17,074 nt of DNA from Pseudomonadota bacterium (GTDB lineage: Bacteria; Desulfobacterota; JADFVX01): positions 1 to 17,074 of the forward strand of contig JADFVM010000079.1 in assembly GCA_015222555.1 (NCBI GenBank), given 5' to 3'. Below the pieces are notes generated by a model, which worked only from the letters and a program-made list of their open reading frames with translations, was not told where the DNA came from and did no database searches. Positions 8,338 to 15,474 of the stretch are shown one piece after another. Made by a program: the position numbers and the translations under genes. The number at the start of each line of letters is the position of its first letter. Within the stretch, counting starts at the first letter, position 1.

Positions 8338-8356
8338 AATACGTAAGATTAAGAGT

Positions 8357-8989
8357 CTATTTTTGTCGCCTTCTGAGGTAGGCTAATCCTACCAGGCCAG
8401 AACCGAGGAGGAGAAGGGTGCTGGGTTCAGGAACAGGCGTTCCAGTGACATCATGAGAAGCGGGATTATAATAGCCATTCTCTGAAAATACGTCAAAATG
8501 TACGGCAGAAAAGCCAGTCCAGGAAATACTCGTTGATAAATGCCTGGTGGATAGCAAATTACCCAGGCTATTTGTAGTAGTAAATACGCCATCATGCGAG
8601 CTTGGTGGTTGATAAATCCCATGATTTCCTCCACCCTATCCAGAAGTCCCGAGATCAGTACCTGGAAATGAAGTATACGTAGCGCTTCCAACAGTGACCG
8701 ACCCTCTTTCTCCTTCATGGACTGCTATCATGAGATGTATGTCTACAGCAGTTAGCTTAGCAGCATTATAGATATAGAGCGTAAAAGAGTTGTCAGAAGT
8801 TACATAACTGTCCGTTAGCCATGGATCACAGCTAGCACCAACATAGCCGACACCACCCTCAATAAATTGTGTTGCGTCTGTGCTCAACCAGAGATGCGGT
8901 CCTCCTGGCGATGGTGCTGCGTGAGCTGTGCTGGCCACTATTATAAGCGCTAAAATGGCTAAGGGAAATATAAGCTTTATCTTTTTCAT
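8357..8989 (-). pseudogene. PEP-CTERM sorting-domain protein interrupted by an in-frame amber codon
   Basis: A secreted protein with an exosortase sorting tail. The signal peptide (MKKIKLIFPLAILALIIVA, cleavage near AHA) is followed by a Gly/Thr/Ser-rich exported region. Codon 118 is TAG (8636-8638). The same frame then continues without another stop (GGGNHGIYQPPSSHDG) to a textbook PEP-CTERM tail: VPEPSTLLLLGSGLVGL plus the basic end RRRQK. 210 codons in all, counting the TAG. ATG 8989 is chosen because it gives a standard signal peptide; an in-frame TTG at 9010 is possible. TAG also ends mgsA, ssb, trmO, the hydrolase-DUF547 gene and the cytochrome gene here, so amber reassignment is unlikely. 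A nonsense mutation, a sequencing error or read-through remain. Exosortase and EPS genes are expected elsewhere in the genome. The function of the exported domain is not recognised. Confidence 0.82.
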
Positions 8990-9240
8990 CTTCAATCTTA
9001 GCGACTTCAAGATTTTCTCAACCTCGGAGAACGGGATTTTTAATTGTCGCTGATCAGCATATCTTAGAATAGGTTTTTAATTGCTATGGCTTTTTAAGCT
9101 ACCACAATGACAAATGCATTGCGCGACACATATTGCGCTTTTGTATTTTTTTGGAATTTTCTGATGCTTATTTGAAACAAGGCAGGTTTTTATTGATTTC
9201 AGTTTGCAATCTGCATGTTTTGAAATGGTTGACAAAATAA

Positions 9241-9259
9241 CACTTTCAGGTTGAAAGTG
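9241..9259. repeat. Short perfect hairpin (8-bp arms, 3-nt loop)
   Basis: The arms CACTTTCA and TGAAAGTG are separated by GGT. There is no T-run next to it, so it is not an intrinsic terminator. Related sequence (ACTTTCAGG and TTGAAAGTGAG) recurs at 16914-16922 and 16991-17001. Confidence 0.5.
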
Positions 9260-9313
9260 AGGAGTAACGGTCGCTACAAGCAGCGGGCGAGAATAGTGAA
9301 AGATTCTGTGACT

Positions 9314-9338
9314 GCCTGAAAGTAGTGCACTTTTAGGC
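9314..9338. repeat. 10-bp hairpin downstream of mgsA
   Basis: GCCTGAAAGT (9314-9323) pairs with ACTTTTAGGC (9329-9338) through one G-T pair, with a 5-nt loop. It lies about 80 nt beyond the mgsA stop, with no T-run on either strand. It could protect a transcript 3' end or be a remnant of a repeat. Confidence 0.45.
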
Positions 9339-9416
9339 CTCTGTTAAGCCGCGAGATATAGCCCGTCTGATTTCATAGCGTTGCTAGACCACCTTTTTTC
9401 TTTAGTTTTCCTACTT

Positions 9417-9890
9417 CTATTCATATCGTACAGTCCGTCCTATATACCCGGAGTAATCTTTGAGAACTGGTTCATACTCGGCATCTAAAAGAGGTGATGA
9501 AATCATAAAATCTGCTGTAGAACGGTTACACGCAGTTGGAATATTGTATAAAACAGAAATCCTCAAAAGTGCCTTAACATCAACATCGTGAGGTTGCGGT
9601 TGCATGGGGTCCCACAGGAATATTATTAAATCAACCTTATGCTCCGCTATCATTGCCCCCAACTGTTGATCTCCTCCTAGCGGGCCTGATTTCAGTTTCA
9701 TTACTTCAAAATTGTTTGCATCCTTATCACTTAGCCTCTTTTTAATAGCTTTTTCAACTAAACTACCTGTTGTTCCAGTAGATATCAATTTGTGATGCAT
9801 CAATATCTCATAATTCCATTCAGCCCATTCGATTAAATCTTTTTTTCTGTTATCGTGAGCCACCAAAGCTATACGCTTTATTTCTTCCAT
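9417..9890 (-). CDS. mgsA: Methylglyoxal synthase
   Basis: Converts dihydroxyacetone phosphate to methylglyoxal and phosphate, a glycolytic overflow bypass in the cytoplasm. 157 residues, usual length. Motifs: IALVAHDN at the N-terminus, TGTTG for phosphate binding, SGPLGGDQQ with catalytic Asp74, and WDPMQPQPHDVDVKALLR with His101 and Asp104; all three match E. coli Asp71, His98 and Asp101 with a constant offset. NIPTACNRSTADF follows. ATG 9890 is chosen over an in-frame ATG at 9923 because AAAGGAGAG lies directly upstream and the family N-terminus starts there. It is a single gene on the minus strand. Confidence 0.97.
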   Translation of the reverse strand: MEEIKRIALVAHDNRKKDLIEWAEWNYEILMHHKLISTGTTGSLVEKAIKKRLSDKDANNFEVMKLKSGPLGGDQQLGAMIAEHKVDLIIFLWDPMQPQPHDVDVKALLRISVLYNIPTACNRSTADFMISSPLLDAEYEPVLKDYSGYIGRTVRYE

Positions 9891-10441
9891 ATACTCTCTC
9901 CTTTCAGAGGATAGAAATTGCAATTATTACGATAAATGTATTAACAGCGGTCTAACAAGTTAGTATAAAGTTTTTCTCGCGTTCTGCAGAGTAACCTTCT
10001 AGCTTTAAAAGTTGCCTAATATTCATACTTTTACTTTCAATTTTATCAACAGCCAGTTGCTGGATAACATCAAAGAATTGATATCTCTCTTGGCTGGCAT
10101 TAAAATAATCGGGATAGTGCACGCAATATCTCTCTTATTAAAAAGTTCTTTATCTTTATCACAAGACAAAAAAGGAAGAAAGCCCCCCCCTAAATAAAAA
10201 TCTACCATCTATTTTTCAAGTTGCAAGTTTTTATAAATATTTTTTTAACGATTACGGATTGTAATCGACTAATTTTTAAGGAATGATTGTTTTTCAGCAT
10301 TATCCGGTTAGGAAATTGCATTCTCGATAGAGGGTGAAAAAAATAGCGACAAAACAATATTTTGCTTGACATTTAGGGTTAGCTGCTAAGGGCAAAGTTT
10401 CCGTAAATACTTTTTATTACAAGGAGTTACGAAAAGGCCCT
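9891..10441. other. AT-rich non-coding interval upstream of mgsA and the transposase relic
   Basis: No supported gene. Short open frames on both strands here have no recognisable domain. It contains an 8-C homopolymer (10183-10190) and a perfect 7-bp inverted repeat cgattac/gtaatcg at 10249-10267. Part of the right side is probably the 5' flank of the IS relic, with a possible -35 TTGACA near 10375, but no terminal inverted repeat could be fixed. Confidence 0.5.
10249..10267. repeat. 7-bp perfect inverted repeat
   Basis: The arms CGATTAC and GTAATCG are separated by 5 nt, in an AT-rich intergenic stretch. It may be an operator or a small hairpin; no neighbour makes a role clear. Confidence 0.35.
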
Positions 10442-10791
10442 ATGTCTTTAATCCACCGATTCAAAAAGCCAAAGCACCCTCATTTCATGAACTATTTCTA
10501 CCGGCTCAACGCATCTTAAACCATTTTACTCCCCTTGAATCTCGAGGGAACAAGCCATTACAAATGAATTTTGAAGATGAACTTAAATCTTTACTCTGTT
10601 TTCACCTGGAAGAACACACCTCGGGCCGTCATCTTTTACAAGACCTCGAAGAGGATGACTTCGCGCGCGACGTCATTGCCCCTCAAGAAGGCATTAAAAA
10701 GAGCAGCTTTTTTGAGGCCATCAACACAAGAGGGCTTGATCAGTACAATGCTGAATTAAAGTGTAAAATATATTTACATGCTCAATGTTAA
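10442..10791 (+). pseudogene. IS4-type transposase N-terminal fragment, frameshifted and truncated
   Basis: The frame at 10444-10791 encodes NPPIQKAKAPSFHELFLPAQ, then FEDELKSLLCFHLEEHTSGR, HLLQDLEEDDFARDVIAP and GIKKSSFFEAINTRGLDQ. I recognise this as the N-terminal region of an IS4-superfamily transposase, from memory and not from a search. The natural start ATG-TCT (10442) is in another frame: losing one T from the run at 10447-10449 would turn an expected MSFNPP into MSLIHRF. After residue GLDQ the similarity stops and the frame ends after 16 unrelated residues. The whole DDE catalytic domain is therefore missing, most likely by internal deletion. A Shine-Dalgarno-like AAGGAG is upstream. 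The element cannot transpose by itself. Its ends were not found. Confidence 0.72.
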
Positions 10792-11029
10792 ATTTGAATA
10801 AAAAATGAGATTCTTATTACAGAAAGTGAAAAATGTTGCAATATCTGTGTAGATAATGGAATCGTCTATTATTTAGGCATTGTAAAGTGATATGACATGT
10901 GTTGAGGGTGGATATCTAGATAAGTATGGAGATAGAGACAAAAAAACCATGTAAAACAATGGGATATGGGGATGTGGAATCTGTCAGTCTTCTTTACTCA
11001 CCCTAGTATAATTAGCTGCATTCTACATC
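10792..11029. other. Non-coding interval between the transposase relic and the ssb terminator
   Basis: AT-rich with no ORF, RNA or clear repeat. The right end of the decayed insertion element should lie here, but no inverted repeat matching the left flank is visible by eye. Confidence 0.4.
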
Positions 11030-11071
11030 AAAAAAGCCCCTGTTCAGCATCTGATCTGCTGAATAGGGGCT
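11030..11071 (-). terminator. Intrinsic terminator of ssb
   Basis: A 14-bp stem (11035-11048 with 11058-11071, one G-T pair) and a 9-nt loop. On the minus strand it is followed by a run of T. It lies 28 nt after the ssb stop and ends the outer-membrane protein-ssb transcript. Confidence 0.88.
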
Positions 11072-11099
11072 AAGAAATTTGATGCTCACAAAGGATTAT

Positions 11100-11549
11100 C
11101 TAAAAAGGAATATCATCATCCTCAAAATCATCGGCGTCATTGGAACCGCCTGAAGATCCGGTCTGACCCCCACCTGAAGAAGCTTGCTGATTCCCACCGT
11201 AAGACTGCTGTGAACCTCCTGCCTGGCTGAGCATGACCATATTGTTAGCGACTATCTCTGTCGTCGACTTTTTATTGCCGTCCTTATCGTCCCAGTCTCT
11301 TGTCTGAAGTCGTCCCTCAATGTAAACCTGCTTCCCCTTTACAAGGTATTCACCACAGATCTCACCTAATTTGCCCCAGGCAACAATACGGTGCCATTCG
11401 GTTTTGTCTTCCTTATTACCATCTTTTCCGGTCCAGCGTTCTGTTGTGGCAAGGCTAAAAGAGGCAACAGCCTGACCGTTTTTTGTATATCTCACTTCCG
11501 GATCTCTTCCCAGGTTTCCAACGAGTATTACCTTGTTTACACCAGCCAT
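11100..11549 (-). CDS. ssb: Single-stranded DNA-binding protein
   Basis: Binds single-stranded DNA during replication, repair and recombination. 149 residues. The OB fold occupies about 1-110, with MAGVNKVILVGNLGRDPEVR, the aromatic-containing segment TEWHRIVAWGKLGEICGEYL and YIEGRLQTRDW. A Gly/Ser/Gln-rich flexible linker follows, then the acidic tip DDDIPF that recruits partner proteins. It starts 6 nt after the stop of the upstream outer-membrane protein gene, with only a weak AAGAG ribosome site and no promoter of its own visible. It is probably co-transcribed from the promoter at 12315-12342. Confidence 0.97.
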   Translation of the reverse strand: MAGVNKVILVGNLGRDPEVRYTKNGQAVASFSLATTERWTGKDGNKEDKTEWHRIVAWGKLGEICGEYLVKGKQVYIEGRLQTRDWDDKDGNKKSTTEIVANNMVMLSQAGGSQQSYGGNQQASSGGGQTGSSGGSNDADDFEDDDIPF

Positions 11550-11555
11550 AGTCTC

Positions 11556-12278
11556 TTATAACCCCGCACTTAATTTTAAAGTATAAGAAGGAACTTCAGC
11601 AGATTCAGCTTCTGCTGTAATATTGATAAGCCCTAATGATATTCTCAGCCCTACGAAAAGCTTTGTCTCAGAAATGTCTGCCTTTTTTAGAGGCGCCAGT
11701 GTCGAGTCAGGATCACTCTCTATCCAGACCTTTCCCACCCCGCCATAGGGGGTCAGCATGGCAAAACCTTTACTTATTGAAAGGTCAATGCCCTTGGTAT
11801 TAAAATCCAAACTCTTGATGCCATCCACCTTCGTGTAAGTCCCCCTAATCGCCAGCGCCGGAAGCGCTACATTTCCTTCAACAAATGCCCACTTGAGTTC
11901 TGCACCGAGCAGGCTGATATCGCTGCTTGGAATTTCTGAATAGATGGCGCCGATATCGATCCCCCAGGGAAGGCCCTTAACAACGTGGAGCTTTGGCACA
12001 GGCAGTGCGCCAGGAACATCAGAGGCGACTCTATTCCAGTAGCTTGAGTCTTCCTCAATATCTGTAAAAGTTGCCTCAATGCCGATATCGAAGCCCAGAA
12101 GACCCAAGGGTTCGGCAGGGGCTGTTGGCTTATAAGACAGGGCAAGGCCTACTTCACGGCTTAGTCCTTCAAAATCAGATTGATCTGTTAATGCAGAAAG
12201 ATCTATATCGGCCTTGCCTGCCCATGACGGTGAAACAAATATGACTGATATTAATAAGGCGAGGATCTGCTTTTTCAT
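11556..12278 (-). CDS. Predicted secreted outer-membrane beta-barrel protein, unknown function
   Basis: 240 residues. A signal peptide of about 20 residues (MKKQILALLISVIFVSPSWA) is followed by a region with alternating polar/hydrophobic strands and frequent Gly and aromatic residues. Examples are LGFDIGIEATFTDI, WGIDIGAIYSEIP, GAELKWAFVEG, IRGTYTKVDG and LFVGLRISLGLINIT. The protein ends TLKLSAGL. This pattern fits a small outer-membrane barrel; I do not recognise a named family with confidence. The ATG at 12278 has AAGGAGAT about 6 nt upstream and a strong promoter 37 nt further upstream. It is followed 6 nt later by ssb, an unusual partner for an envelope protein. Confidence 0.78.
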   Translation of the reverse strand: MKKQILALLISVIFVSPSWAGKADIDLSALTDQSDFEGLSREVGLALSYKPTAPAEPLGLLGFDIGIEATFTDIEEDSSYWNRVASDVPGALPVPKLHVVKGLPWGIDIGAIYSEIPSSDISLLGAELKWAFVEGNVALPALAIRGTYTKVDGIKSLDFNTKGIDLSISKGFAMLTPYGGVGKVWIESDPDSTLAPLKKADISETKLFVGLRISLGLINITAEAESAEVPSYTLKLSAGL

Positions 12279-12314
12279 GTCTATCTCCTTCAGAATTGAC
12301 TAAAAGTGGATTAC

Positions 12315-12342
12315 ATTATATCAGCAAAGCAATGACTGTCAA
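12315..12342 (-). promoter_or_regulatory. Strong sigma-70 promoter for the outer-membrane protein-ssb unit
   Basis: On the minus strand: a perfect -35 TTGACA (12342-12337), a 16-nt spacer, and a perfect -10 TATAAT (12320-12315). The expected start near 12308 gives a leader of about 30 nt carrying the Shine-Dalgarno AAGGAGAT. Confidence 0.82.
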
Positions 12343-12454
12343 TCTTTTTGATTTTAACTTATGAGTAGATTTTTTCATGGTCTATTGATATCTTTCACCA
12401 TACTTTCAAACACTAATATAGCTCCATTCCAATCTCCTCTTTCGGAGGTTGACC

Positions 12455-14626
12455 CTACTCATTAAGATTCCAGTTATAATAGAGATAATCAAGGTGGATC
12501 TTGTCTTTATTCTTTTTCAATAACTCCCTTTTGTCATCATCAACAATATATTTTTCAATAAAGGCCAACACTCCCTCGATGCCTCCGAAGTCTTTTTTAT
12601 ACCATGAAAAAATCAGTGATATGATGACCCTCTTTTCCTCGGGAATGATGATGACCTCTGAACTGTTAATAAAATTCGTGGCAGCCACTTCCAGCTCATC
12701 ATAGATGCCTGTTTCAGTATAAAAATTTATGGGCGCACAGGAACGTGACCCGCAAACCAGGGTAAAGTGAATTCTGGGATCAATCCTTTGAAGAACAAAT
12801 TGTCTTCTTGGATCCATTGGCTTGAACTGTTTCAATCCACCAAGTGGAGGCCGCGAGTTTGCCCGCAGGATTCCATGCTCTATGTCATTTGCAGAGAAGC
12901 GGTAGCCTCCGATGTCATATTTGATCTTTGAAAAGAATCCTGTGACTTCCTTAACTGATCGCCTGATACCGACACAGATGATCCTGTCGATTACTATAGT
13001 ATTGTAGATGTTTATCCAGAAAGCCAGCTTCTGGTGCTCTTCTTTCACCGCTGCAAGGTCCAGTTCTTTCAGCTTTGCAGTTATTCGTCTATATTCTTCG
13101 TATTCCTTTGAGTGTCTAATGGCACCATAGTCCACACTGCCGCATTTTGAACAGTAATTAGAATTAATCTCCCTGATGGCAGCAAGCATGTTCTGGGATA
13201 TGATGCCAAGGGGCATTTCGCTTTTCCCGCCACTTTCGTTTAATATGATGTCACGCCAGAGTATCTTTTTAATTCGCTTTCCGGGCGCTTGTGTCCCAAC
13301 ATCCAGATAATTGTCATAAGCCGTATCGATGAAAAGAGCAGCACTCCAGGAGAAATTATGGGCGCCATAGCCCCTGCCGTCAAAGGAGTCAAAATATTCA
13401 CGAAAGCCGAATCTCACAGGCAGTTCCAGAATATCCTTGGCAATGGCATCGGCCTTTTGCTTAAAGCCGTAGCGCCTTAAGCCCTGCATAAGCATCCAGT
13501 TTATATTGATCCAAACCGGACCGCGCCAGTAATTTGTCCTGTCATAATCTTCCTTTCGGGTATCATAGTTGGGCACGGTAAAACAGTTCCCCTGATGAAG
13601 GGCACAGAAGCTTTGGGAGTTAAGATAGTCATAAAGTTTTAACGCCTGTTCTTTTGTCGCCGCGCCGCCAAAAAGAGGCATAAAGCCGGCGGCTGAGTCC
13701 ACATCAAGAAGCTTTTTCTCTCTTATATCATAAAAATTAAAGATGCCGCCTTCGGGCTGGTAAAGCTTTTCAGAAATCGCCTTCTTGGTTAATCCTTCCC
13801 ACTCTTCAGCCTCATCAGTTCTTTCCTTCAAAATTTCACCAATCCTGATCAAGGCTTCGTTTGAGGCGCTTAAAATTGCATTAAAGAGAGGCCCATAAAC
13901 AAGAAAAGGAGATTCCTTACTTATCAACTCTTCGTCATATTTCAGCCGTCTGAAGAGATCGACAAGGTAGACAAACCTGTCGTAATCTTCTCTAGCGGGA
14001 CGTTCTTCCGGTCTGACGCCGCTGGCGAGGTCTTTCCTCTCATAGGGGGGGACTTTAAGCGATGACATGTCCAGCCTTTTTAACACCAGGTCCCACATGG
14101 GCGAGTTGTCCATGCCTGACTCCCAGGGGTGCCTGATGTATACCAGCCCCTGTCCTTCGGGATCTCTTTCACGATAGAAATACCTGTGAAGGGACAATAA
14201 GCGCGGATAGATCCATTTAAGAAAGGGTTTAACATCCTTATTGTCGCGAGCATTTTCAGAAATTCTCAATGCAGCTACGGCATGGATGGGCGGCATGGTT
14301 ATGCCTGAGGTGAGAATACCTTCTGGCGCGTTTGGAGAATTTTCCGTCTGCCAGAAGTCGGGTTCCGGGAAATAGTTTCCCAGTTTATCTTTGTTAAAAA
14401 CAATCTGTGGAACCATGCCGTTTTTCCACTGGCCATTGAAGAGGGAGGTTAGTTCCTTAATCGCACGTTGTGTGTTGATGTGGGCGTAGCCGATGGCAAT
14501 GAACCCGGAGTCCCAGTTCCATTGATGGGGGTAGAGGCCTGAGGCAGGTAGGGTATAGGCTCCTGTCCAGTTTGCATTAAGGACAGACGTTGCCTTACTA
14601 ATATATTTTTTAATGATATCGGCCAT
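12455..14626 (-). CDS. Fusion of a trehalase-like (GH63/MGH-type) glycoside hydrolase with a DUF547 domain
   Basis: 723 residues. Residues about 1-445 resemble (alpha/alpha)6 hydrolases of the trehalase/GH63/mannosylglycerate-hydrolase group: LYPHQWNWDSGF, IRHPWESGMDNSP, DSAAGFMPLFGG, TNYWRGPVWININW, and FREYFDSFDGRGYGAHNFSW. By analogy Asp173 is the candidate acid and Glu410 the candidate base. A linker of about 30 residues leads to a DUF547 domain (about 475-690) with KLAFWINIYNTIVID, HGILRANSRPP, IHFTLVCGSRSCAPI and a CxxC pair at Cys492/Cys495 before it. DUF547 function is unknown. The substrate may be glucosyl- or mannosylglycerate or a related alpha-glycoside (inference). No signal peptide is seen. 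ATG 14626 is chosen over an in-frame ATG at 14692 because GAGGAT lies just upstream and the family-like helix begins there. No partner gene is close. Confidence 0.85.
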   Translation of the reverse strand: MADIIKKYISKATSVLNANWTGAYTLPASGLYPHQWNWDSGFIAIGYAHINTQRAIKELTSLFNGQWKNGMVPQIVFNKDKLGNYFPEPDFWQTENSPNAPEGILTSGITMPPIHAVAALRISENARDNKDVKPFLKWIYPRLLSLHRYFYRERDPEGQGLVYIRHPWESGMDNSPMWDLVLKRLDMSSLKVPPYERKDLASGVRPEERPAREDYDRFVYLVDLFRRLKYDEELISKESPFLVYGPLFNAILSASNEALIRIGEILKERTDEAEEWEGLTKKAISEKLYQPEGGIFNFYDIREKKLLDVDSAAGFMPLFGGAATKEQALKLYDYLNSQSFCALHQGNCFTVPNYDTRKEDYDRTNYWRGPVWININWMLMQGLRRYGFKQKADAIAKDILELPVRFGFREYFDSFDGRGYGAHNFSWSAALFIDTAYDNYLDVGTQAPGKRIKKILWRDIILNESGGKSEMPLGIISQNMLAAIREINSNYCSKCGSVDYGAIRHSKEYEEYRRITAKLKELDLAAVKEEHQKLAFWINIYNTIVIDRIICVGIRRSVKEVTGFFSKIKYDIGGYRFSANDIEHGILRANSRPPLGGLKQFKPMDPRRQFVLQRIDPRIHFTLVCGSRSCAPINFYTETGIYDELEVAATNFINSSEVIIIPEEKRVIISLIFSWYKKDFGGIEGVLAFIEKYIVDDDKRELLKKNKDKIHLDYLYYNWNLNE

Positions 14627-14750
14627 TAAGATCCTCTTTTTCTTCAGGCTTATTAAAAGGATATCATTTTTTAATAGACAATGACGTGTCACTGCAAATC
14701 AGTGAGGTTCAGAAAGGGGGTTGCTTAAGAATGAGGGGAGGGAGAATCAG

Positions 14751-14800
14751 GAGTACACCTACTACTGCTCAAAATTTTGAAGACTAATGTTTGAGGATTA
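14751..14800. repeat. Dispersed repeat, copy A
   Basis: A roughly 50-bp sequence that shares three identical blocks with 16937-16986 in the same order and orientation: TACACCTAC (14754), TGAAGA (14778) and TTTGAGGATTA (14790). It lies between the trmO stop and the hydrolase-DUF547 gene. Confidence 0.6.
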
Positions 14801-14831
14801 CGGAGAGGAAGAGAGTATGGCGGATGTGACC

Positions 14832-15326
14832 CTATTCACCACTTCTATCAATAAATCTATCGTCTGATTTGATGCTCCGAACTTTTCCTTTTACCTTTTC
14901 CAGCCAGCCCACACGGTCTGCTGAATATTGGTCAAACTCTGGCACGTACGGCTTGAGATCCAGCAAAGGCGTTCCAGCCAGAATATCCACATTCTCGACA
15001 TGCAGTATGTTTTGCTCGATCCTCATCAGTCTTACGATGGATAATCCAATGGAGTTGGGACGGTTGGGTGCCCTGGTGGCAAAAACGCCATGTGAGTGGG
15101 TGTTCATAAATGGCGTGACCACCAGCTCTGGCGGTTGAGCTTGATGAAAATGGTAGAGCAGAATAATGTGGGAGAATCCCTCAAGGTCCTTCAGCCCTTC
15201 CACATATTCGGGAAAGATTTCAACAGTGCCTTTAACTCCAGAGGCGCCTGAAGGCTGTATAGGCATGTCTTTGAGATCTTTGAAGGGGCTGTGAATTATA
15301 CCAATCGCTTGATAACGAATTTCCAT
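14832..15326 (-). CDS. trmO: TrmO-family tRNA (N6-threonylcarbamoyladenosine-37) methyltransferase
   Basis: SAM-dependent methylation of t6A37 in tRNA to m6t6A, by the TsaA/YaeB/UPF0066 fold. 164 residues, so it is the single-domain form; E. coli TrmO is longer, with a C-terminal extension. Motifs: IGIIHSPF at the start, LEGFSHIILLYHFHQA, the signature GVFATRAPNRPNSIGLSIVRL at 80-100, and LAGTPLLDLKPYVPEFD near 117-132. ATG 15326 is chosen because the family N-terminus begins there; an in-frame TTG at 15344 adds six residues without support. The ribosome site is weak. It is divergent from the cytochrome gene, with 148 nt between their starts. Confidence 0.92.
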   Translation of the reverse strand: MEIRYQAIGIIHSPFKDLKDMPIQPSGASGVKGTVEIFPEYVEGLKDLEGFSHIILLYHFHQAQPPELVVTPFMNTHSHGVFATRAPNRPNSIGLSIVRLMRIEQNILHVENVDILAGTPLLDLKPYVPEFDQYSADRVGWLEKVKGKVRSIKSDDRFIDRSGE

Positions 15327-15409
15327 TGCCAAAAAGACTCGCAATAATAATTACAACAACTATAACTCAGAAAGGTGGAATCTCCAAGTGTTTAAGGGCA
15401 GATACATTT

Positions 15410-15437
15410 TTGAAATCTTGAAAGTTTATTGTATACT
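15410..15437 (+). promoter_or_regulatory. Sigma-70-type promoter for the cytochrome c'-like gene
   Basis: A -35 TTGAAA (15410-15415), a 16-nt spacer and a -10 TATACT (15432-15437). The predicted start is about 30 nt before the GGGAGGA ribosome site of the gene at 15475. Confidence 0.55.
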
Positions 15438-15474
15438 TCATATATGTTAAGAACATTTTAAAGGGAGGACAAGG

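Larger units (their letters stand above)
8990..9416. other. Non-coding interval between the PEP-CTERM gene and mgsA, with two hairpins
   Basis: No ORF or RNA family is recognised. It is the 5' region of the PEP-CTERM gene and the 3' region of mgsA, both on the minus strand. It holds a tight 8-bp hairpin at 9241-9259 and a 10-bp hairpin at 9314-9338, and a short direct repeat ATTGCGC near 9117 and 9132. No convincing sigma-54 or sigma-70 promoter was found by eye. Confidence 0.5.

Noticed and set aside
8636..8638. Amber codon as pyrrolysine or reassigned sense codon
   Set aside because: TAG ends at least five other genes in this window, so it works as a normal stop in this organism; kept only as a remote option.
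9230..9340. Riboswitch or known structured RNA between mgsA and the PEP-CTERM gene
   Set aside because: The hairpins do not match any riboswitch core I know, including cyclic di-GMP types, and they lie far from the start codons.
10023..10208. 61-codon minus-strand frame upstream of mgsA, followed by an ATGA-overlapping 24-codon frame
   Set aside because: Low-complexity, AT-rich, no domain or ribosome site, and an equally long frame exists on the other strand.
12431..12453. CCTC/GAGG hairpin just after the hydrolase-DUF547 gene as a terminator
   Set aside because: The stem is only about 4 bp and no T-run follows on the minus strand.
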